Shown in pieces: positions 58,119 through 64,000 of a DNA stretch of 64,000 nucleotides. The position numbers were made by a program, and so were the translations under genes. Positions within the stretch are counted from its first letter, which is position 1. Each line of letters starts with the position of its first letter. A model generated the notes under the pieces. It saw nothing but the letters and a program-made list of their open reading frames with translations, was not told where the DNA came from and made no database searches. Source of the DNA: Prochilodus magdalenae (Eukaryota > Chordata > Actinopteri > Characiformes > Prochilodontidae); NCBI GenBank assembly GCA_024036415.1, contig JAMWET010006788.1, positions 65,001 through 129,000 on the forward strand, in the 5' to 3' direction.

Positions 58119-59344
58119 TTAATTTTTCCTTAATGTCTTTAATATGTACTTAAGTCTAAAAGAATCTAAGAGATTCTCAGAACAGTACACTTTCAGTACA
58201 TTATTTATAAGTTTAAGGAAGTATACTAAGTAACTTAAATATACTTCAGTGTACGTTTTTTCTCCTAGGAGTTAACAGTGTGCTCTGAAAGAAGAAATTC
58301 TCTCTGTGTATTATTATATTCAGACCACATGGTCTACTGTGATACTTCACGTCACACACATCTTTGATATGAATGCGGCTAATTGGCACCCTGCTCTTCC
58401 TTCCAATATTGCCTCGTTCCTCTTTGACACAACAACCAAATAAAGTGGTTAGAAAGCCTGCCAGAATGCAAACAACAGCAGGCCCGCCGTTCTGTCCGAC
58501 AGACAGCAGCAATTTCATTTAGTTAAAAGCCTTGCATATCCAAACCGTCGATTTGCATCACTCTGGGCAGAAATATACTGTTCCTCAGTCATCTAGGGGA
58601 GACCCCCGGTAAAGGTGCTCGGGGTCCGATCATTCTGATGCGTGTTTAAATGAAACAGTGTCCATCAGGAGGTCATAAATGTCCTGATGGAACACCTTCA
58701 GAAACGCACTGAGGTAGACCGCTTCACCATTCTCTTTCATTGCTTCGAATCAACAAATCACCTGATGGCTTACTGCCATGCCAGGCCAGCAGACTTCTTG
58801 GAAGCGAATGTCTAGTAGTCAGCGAAAGCCAAGATTCATCTCACTGACTCACATGGATGGTTTAATTCAATTCTGTCAGAATGTATTCGCTCTAAGGAGT
58901 AATGGAGCATTTGGCTGAGTGCAGATGCAGTAGACCATGGAAAGCAGAACGGCTCTCCTACATCACTCACCTGGTGGGTATTCTGATGCGCAGGTACCGG
59001 TCAATGGCAATGGCCAACAGGGACAGTATGGAGCACTGGGTGATCATGAGGAGCACGCAGGACAGGAAGAGACAGGTATAAAACTGCGTCTTCAGCCCCA
59101 GGCTGATGACCACGGCCAGCGGGATGACCAGGGCGCCCACGGTGATGTCGGCCAGAGCCAAAGAGACGATGAAGCAGAATGTAGCATCCCTTAGTGCCCG
59201 GTTAATGCTCACCACCACAATTACAAGCACATTGCCCATCACTGAAGCCAGGGCGATAGTGCCCTCGATGGAGATGTACATTGTGTCCACACGCTCCCAG
59301 GGCTCCATCGCTGGGGAGTCCGGCATCGCGGTCATGTTGGCCAT
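52375..59344 (-). CDS. Adenosine receptor, A1/A3 subfamily, 2 exons
   Basis: Exon 1 (59344-58971) and exon 2 (53005-52375) join at an AG|G codon right after [10 protein letters not shown], the intron position conserved in adenosine receptors. The product is 334 residues. It shows an N-glycosylation site (NMT at 3-5), Glu in TM1 (IE), [17 protein letters not shown] in TM2, DRYLR after TM3, an NSS site in extracellular loop 2 followed by CQF, CWLP in TM6, Asn-6.55 (MNCI), [12 protein letters not shown] in TM7, and Cys residues after helix 8 (RCVLC) suited to palmitoylation. These receptors bind extracellular adenosine at the plasma membrane and couple to Gi. TM2-TM3 resemble A1, whereas loop 2 (CQFTSV) and Ser-7.42 resemble A3, so no symbol is given (adora1 or adora3). 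It appears intact. Confidence 0.93.
53125..55169 (-). mobile_element. Tc1-like element, family D, with internal tandem expansion
   Basis: Ends CAGGCCAAAAGTATCGGGAC and GTGTCCACATACTTTTGGCC form TIRs about 2.04 kb apart. The 5' part contains five ACAGGGGCAC landmarks (53454, 53712, 53957, 54214, 54471) spaced 245-258 bp: a tandem expansion of one internal segment. Downstream is a degraded remainder with the phrase GTGCAGTTTTTGTGCTGATG. Lies in the receptor intron. Confidence 0.8.
55445..55480. repeat. Perfect 13-bp hairpin at edge of array 2
   Basis: TATCCTCCTAACC and GGTTAGGAGGATA with a 10-base loop, immediately before the second 54-bp array. Confidence 0.9.
55484..56540 (+). repeat. 54-bp minisatellite array 2 (receptor intron)
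   Basis: About 19-20 copies of the same 54-bp unit as array 1 and in the same plus-strand orientation, but more uniform. The receptor is on the minus strand, so this array is antisense to its host gene. Confidence 0.95.
57335..57386 (+). repeat. (TA)n microsatellite
   Basis: About 22 TA units. A second run lies at 58064-58114. Confidence 0.95.
57391..58255. mobile_element. Fold-back element with a nested family B insertion
   Basis: Arms 57524-57656 and 58129-58254 are inverted copies (TACACTGAAGTATATTTAA at the outer end) with small indels. Between them sit family B copy 5 (57697-57946), a (TA)n run, and a roughly 100-bp segment (57960-58055) that directly repeats 57391-57490 (ACAGGTACATTTTACCTTG). 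No coding capacity. Confidence 0.75.
57697..57946 (-). mobile_element. Small TIR element, family B copy 5
   Basis: ATCGTCGCGGTCCAAAGAAA to ATGTTTTTCATTGGACAG, reverse orientation, nested in the fold-back element. Confidence 0.75.
58971..59344 (-). CDS. Adenosine receptor exon 1 (N-terminus to DRY)
   Basis: 374 nt from ATG to the GTGAGT donor. It encodes TM1-TM3, [20 protein letters not shown] through RIRIPT plus two bases. The N-terminus before TM1 is about 22 residues, longer than in mammalian A1; a start at the Met just before YISIEG is possible but would lose the glycosylation site. Confidence 0.92.
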
Positions 59345-59682
59345 AACTTCTTGTTCTTCAGATGCACCGGATCTCTCAATCTCTTTCCCCTAGCCTTCCC
59401 TCTCTCCTTTCATGCACATCTGAATGAACATGCCCATTCTCTTATTCCTTCCTTCTTGGTCTCTCTCAGGGTCCAGCCCGAGCTGGCTCTCTGGATGCTA
59501 TGTGAGGATCAGGAGAAGTTTGCTAAGGTGCTCCCTGTGCCTCTGGGCTTCTGTCTTCTTCCTCTCTTTCTGTTTTCTCCCTCTCTTTTCTCCTGTTGCA
59601 GTGATTGAATGGGAGGGGTAAATTGCTCACTGCAACACCACCCTCCCTCTTCTCCTCCCACAAGTGCTTCTCTCAGGGACCC

Positions 59683-60382
59683 ATTTTGCTCTCTCTCTCT
59701 CTCGTCTCATACGTCTACTCTCTGGACTCTCTGATTTCTCACTCTCCTCACGCTCTCCTCATTCCTATACTCTCTCTCTCTCTTCTCTCCCCTCTCTCAC
59801 TACTCCCTCTCTCAACATCTGGCGACTCTCTCCTCTCTCTCTGGATGCTATCTCTCTCTCTCACTCTCACCTCTCTCTCTCTTTCTCATTCTCTCTCTCG
59901 CCTGTCTCTCCTTCTCTACGCTCGCTCTCTTCCCTCCTTCTCTCTCTCTCTCCTCTCTACTCTCTCCTCTCTCACTCGCATCCCTCTCTCACTCATCTGC
60001 TCCTCTCTCTGCTCTCTCTCTCATCCTGCGACTCCTCACTCTCTCTCTCGTCACTCTCTCTGTCTCAACTCTCACTCTCTCTCCCGCCCTCTCTCCCTCT
60101 CTCTATCTACTCGTCTCTCTCTCTCTCTCACGTCACTCTCTCTAGTTTCTCTCTCTCCTCTCTCTCTTTGTTCTCCTCTCTCTCTCTCATCTTTCTCTCT
60201 CTGCACTCTCTCTCTCTCTTTCTCTCTCTCACTCTCTCTCCTTACCTCCTCTCTCTGCTCTTCTCTCTCCTCTCTTCGCTCATCTCTCTCTCACTCTTGT
60301 CCTCTCGTCTCTCTGCTCTCTCGCTCTACTCTGCTGTCATCTCTCTCCTCATTTCTCTCTCTCTCTCTCTCTTTCTCTCTCA
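59683..60382 (+). repeat. 700-bp polypyrimidine (CT-rich) tract
   Basis: Almost only C and T on the plus strand, mostly TCTC with scattered A/G. It lies about 340 bp upstream of the receptor ATG, so the receptor's sense strand is GA-rich here. Long apparent open frames in it are artefacts of composition. Confidence 0.9.
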
Positions 60383-60633
60383 GAAATGTACAAGAGCTCC
60401 ACCGCACTCCCTGTCCCACTGGCAGTACTTTGTGTCCCACACGATGATGCTTTAGGAAAGAACATCTGAAATCTGGACTCTGCTATGCATAAGCAGCTGT
60501 AATAAAGCAGTTATATAAGGGACTTGTGTTTTAGGAGCCCCATAAATAGACTGGAATTTATCCCTTATGTATTTACTAAGCCTTAGTAACTTAGTCAATC
60601 AGGCAACTTATTGTTCTATACAGTACTAAATTC

Positions 60634-61292
60634 ACTCGTCATCAAAAGAACAGTTGCATCTACTCGCCCGACAGGAATACAACTTTATGGGTGGGCTTTA
60701 CACTGTGAGACATGCGAGATCAACAGCCACGCTTGCGGACATTTACCAGTCATGAGTCCTTCATGAGTCATCCTGTTAGTGCCAGCACCATTGGCCGACA
60801 GCTGCATGACACAGCGTTACATGCACACAGACCGGTATTGCAACTGCCCTTAACGCCACGTCAACTTTGCCAAAGACTGTAATGTGGCCTCCCTCTGTGA
60901 TATGCCAGACTGTGTCACGGAGAAGAGCACACAGAGACAATGGCAGGCGGGTCATCATTCAGTTGAGTCCGCCGGCTTTGTGTCTTGGTGGAGATGGTCA
61001 AGAATCCGTCATGTGGAGAGGCACCGTGGTCCAGCATCCCAAGGATGGAAGAGGTTTGGTGTCACGGTGTCCCGAAAAGACCTGTGCGGTCACTATCACT
61101 CCACATCCACCCCTATTGCACCATCTGCAGGAACTGTGGGAAAATATTTAAGCTGCATGGGATGGATGAATATTACCCATATCAGTCTATATTTATCATC
61201 ATTTATTGTTCCTGGTAACCTTTATCTTCCTTCCCAAGACCACTCCAGTCACACACTCAGTCTGGTGGCAAGTATTCTTTTAAAGATGAGGG
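60634..61292 (+). mobile_element. Tc1-like relic, family A copy 6
   Basis: CACTCGTCATCAAAAGAACA at one end; interior phrases GPASQGWKRFGVTVSRKDL and then GTVGKYLSCMGWM. Frameshifted transposase. Confidence 0.65.
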
Positions 61293-61880
61293 TATTCCAA
61301 CAAGTCATCTCATGATACTTAGTATATTGTTAGATCTCATGACAGAATTGTGTCTGTGCTCTGTATTTAAATGGTTTTTCTTGAGTCTAGGACCGTTACT
61401 GTTACTACAGCACATATTAATTTCCCCTTCTTTTATAGCGTACACTTCTGTGTAAAAGTTGGAGTTTGAGAAAAATGGTAGACTTAAATTTCCAGTCATG
61501 ACAGCTATGTAAATTGGTTGGTCCTATTGCTCCTGTAAGCATTCCTTGGCCTATCACAAAGTGAATCACATGTTTTGCCCCGCCCACACAAAACAGCTTT
61601 AGAGTTCCAGGTAAATAGAGCAAGCTAAAGCCTAACCAGCATAACCAAAAGCTAGCATGCTAATCCCACTCGACTAACTGCCTGTCTACGCCCCTACTTT
61701 CTTCCGTCTCCTCACATTTGTTATCATCTGTGATGATATTTGCCGCGTTAGTTTCAACATGTAATGGCTTGGATAATGAGTTTTAGTTCTCTTTGAGGGG
61801 TGGAGCTGGCTTAAAGTGTTGAATAGAGAGCTGTCAATCATCTCTCAACATCTAAACCAGGAGCCTATCCCTGCACTCAA
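61293..61880. other. Noncoding, no feature seen
   Basis: AT-rich, no conserved frame or recognised repeat. Confidence 0.4.
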
Positions 61881-62310
61881 TGGGTAGAATGCATGAAACA
61901 CCCTGGACAGGCCACCAGTTCGTCACAGGTCAGACATCTGCAAATATGCAAACATGAAAACTCCACAGACAAAGGACCCCAGGAATCAAGCTGTGAGGCA
62001 ACAGCGCTAGCCACTGTGTCACCATGTCAGCTGTTCCCTGGAATTCAATATAGCCATATATCAAGCCAAGTACCAAAACTCTTTGTCTGCAGGGGTACTT
62101 TTCCACACTACCAAAGTTCAGTCTTACAAGTTGGTTTTGCATTGTCTGCTTCTTCTCACCATCCAGATAATGCTAAACACATTCAGTGATGTTGAGGTCT
62201 GGACTCTGAGCTGGTTCATGTTTCATTGTCTTCTGGAGAACACCACCTAGAAAAAGTGTTAACGCAGATGACTGGCTTCAATTGATCAGCCATACCATCC
62301 TTGTTGACTC
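61881..62310. repeat. SINE-like block followed by a family D scrap
   Basis: CCCTGGACAGGCCACCAGTT and AAACTCCACAGACAAAGGAC are phrases of a common vertebrate/fish repeat. GTGATGTTGAGGTCTGGACT at 62183 matches the interior of the family D Tc1-like element. Confidence 0.45.
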
Positions 62311-63402
62311 ATCAAGTGTTTAGTAAGAATGTAGAGGGGGGGGTTGAGGCGCGGATGCAACGTGCATAGTGGCTTTTTAATTGCATTTAGTCCAGGGAAC
62401 AGGGGTCCAAAACACGTAGGGTGGGTATTTTCACACATAAGACGTAAAGATTCATAACTTTGCACAAAAGCCTGGGACAGAAAACCAAAAACCAGGGTCC
62501 AGAACTACAAAGACTGGAAGAACTGGACAGAAAAAAAAAAGAGACTATCAACAAACAGAACTGGGCAAACAAAGGGATCTTAATACAGAAGTCCTAACTT
62601 AGCTCAGGTGCTTGGGCAGTTCCGGGTGGATGGCCAGGGGCGGAGCAACTGGAGCATAAGGAAAAGCAATGTACTGCTATAACACAACCAGAGGGGGCGT
62701 AGTTTGACATGGACAGGGACAGGCAGACAGATAGACAGACAGAGATGTAACAAGTGTCTTAGCACAGTAGAAGGACAGACAGAAACACCTGTGGACGTTG
62801 GACGTGGAACTTGGTTGTGGTTTTAAGGTGCTGTGTGTAGAATAAACACTCCAACTGGAGCTAGACTGGCTCTCATTTATCTTCAGGCTCACTTCATATT
62901 TCAGTGACATCTCTGTCCTATCCCTAATTACCTCGGAACTATTGATTTTCACTTCATCATGGAGCATCAATACATAAAAGACATAAGTGTAATTGGAAAT
63001 GTACTATGCTCTGTGTGGGTTTGTGATTTATGCTACTGACTAACAGTCATATTAAAGCCTATGCTGGCTCTCTTACGTTTCACATACTGACCTTTTATTA
63101 GCATTGCTCGCTCAAATGAAGGAAGACCTTGCAAACACCTATTAACATACACACCAGCATAATGTCAGTTTTCTACAAGATTCACATCGTAAGTAAACTT
63201 CAAGGACAGAAAAACATCATGATTCGTCAAAAATTCTCCAAATAAAATCAAAGAATCTCATAACCGAACCTTTTAAACAGACCAGATGTAAACAAACCCA
63301 TAACAGAGTGATGGAAACACCAAAAGTACAGAGAGGAAAGTACTCATAAACATGATGCAAGTTCAGAAACATGACTAGACCTGCTACATTTCACCAACAA
63401 AC
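62311..63402. other. Unclassified repeat-like and noncoding DNA
   Basis: 62340-62700 resembles 12700-13030 in style (ACCAGGGTCCAGAACTACAA; GGACAGGGACAGGCAGACAG) and may be a dispersed repeat. The rest is AT-rich with nothing seen. Confidence 0.3.
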
Positions 63403-63639
63403 ATATTGTCACTGTCCAAAAATAAATCTCAATCTGTATCGATTTTTATTTTTACACGTCATTTGAACACAGCAGCTACTCTTTACACTGTGTGAAAAAT
63501 TCATGATGAAGGGACCAACAGAAATAGCCCAAAACCACTCCTAGTCCATTGACTTACATTAAAGTTAAATGAGGTTTCTGGCCTCTCCTGTAAAGTAGCC
63601 ATTTTGAAGATCCTGTTTTTTCTTTGCATTGCAATAATA
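63403..63639 (+). mobile_element. Small TIR element, family B copy 6 (degraded)
   Basis: ATATTGTCACTGTCCAAAAA to TTTCTTTGCATTGCAATAAT, directly abutting family C copy 4. Confidence 0.65.
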
Positions 63640-64000
63640 CAGGGGTTGGACAATGAAACTGAAACACCTGTCATTTTAGTGTGGGAGGTCTCATGGCTAA
63701 ATTGGACCAGCCTGGTGGCCAATCTTCATTAATTGCACATTTTTTGATTTGCAAACCATGTGTGGAAGAGCAGAGTGTGAAGGTTCAGTTAGCCGGTAAA
63801 GAGCACAGTTCTGCTCAAAAATTCTACTGCAATGCACACAGCCATTATGGGACATAAACCAGAGTTCAAAAGAGGACAACACTGTTGGTGCACGTCTTGC
63901 TGGCGCATGTGTGTTGACCAAGACAGGCAGCAAGTCTTTGTGATGTATCAAGAGCCGAACGGTAGCCTTCGCAGAAGGTCAATTGTCAGCATACTCCACC
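63640..64000 (+). mobile_element. Tc1-like nonautonomous element, family C copy 4 (cut by window end)
   Basis: CAGGGGTTGGACAATGAAAC start preceded by TA; the interior has several small insertions relative to copy 1. The right end lies outside the window. Confidence 0.8.

Noticed and set aside
59605..60455. Very long open frames (over 260 codons) rich in Ser and Leu
   Set aside because: They are the translation of a CT-rich simple repeat; no domain, and two frames are open at once for the same reason.

Overview
The window is eukaryotic genomic DNA, almost certainly from a teleost fish. The genes are split by GT-AG introns and encode vertebrate proteins. The spaces between exons hold Tc1/mariner relics, small terminal-inverted-repeat elements, a non-LTR retrotransposon 3' end, TATC/ATCC microsatellites and minisatellites typical of fish. 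No bacterial-style operons, CRISPR arrays, tRNA or rRNA genes were seen. Species cannot be fixed from the sequence alone.

Four protein-coding genes can be reconstructed. (1) Plus strand, 6944-28020: the C-terminal, short-isoform part of an ankyrin-repeat/SAM/PTB protein of the ANKS1 family, called anks1a. Eleven coding exons, all joined in phase 0, give a 486-residue protein with two SAM domains and a PTB domain. The ankyrin-repeat half is not in the window. (2) Minus strand, 35467-31810: snrpc, the U1 snRNP protein C. Six exons give 159 residues and look intact. Its 3' end meets the anks1a 3' end tail to tail at about 31.4 kb. (3) Minus strand, 39146-38004: sys1, a four-pass Golgi membrane protein (156 residues, three coding exons), with a likely noncoding first exon near 41.6-41.8 kb. 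(4) Minus strand, 59344-52375: a two-exon adenosine receptor of the A1/A3 subfamily (334 residues). SNRPC next to ANKS1A is also the mammalian arrangement (human 6p21), which supports the anks1a call. The genes share no pathway: a receptor-signalling/postsynaptic adaptor, a splicing factor, a Golgi trafficking protein and a GPCR.

Layout. 1-6.9 kb: transposon relics, then a CpG-rich, GA/CT-rich stretch that may be the internal promoter of the short anks1a transcript. 6.9-28 kb: anks1a exons and introns; intron 2 is almost entirely a 54-bp minisatellite and intron 9 holds a 47-bp minisatellite. 28-31.4 kb: long anks1a 3' UTR. 31.4-35.5 kb: snrpc. 35.5-37.5 kb: repeat-bearing spacer. 37.5-41.8 kb: sys1. 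41.8-52.4 kb: repeat-rich desert with a LINE 3' end and several Tc1-like relics. 52.4-59.3 kb: the adenosine receptor, whose single 6-kb intron holds a Tc1-like element with internal tandem expansion, a second array of the same 54-bp minisatellite, and a nested fold-back element. 59.7-60.4 kb: 700 bp of polypyrimidine DNA just upstream of the receptor. 60.6-64 kb: more transposon relics.

No new multi-gene system was found. The points most worth a second look are the two 54-bp arrays 46 kb apart, the higher-order tandem structure inside a transposon, the nested fold-back element, a candidate in-frame cassette exon in anks1a, and the mixed A1/A3 ligand-site residues of the receptor.
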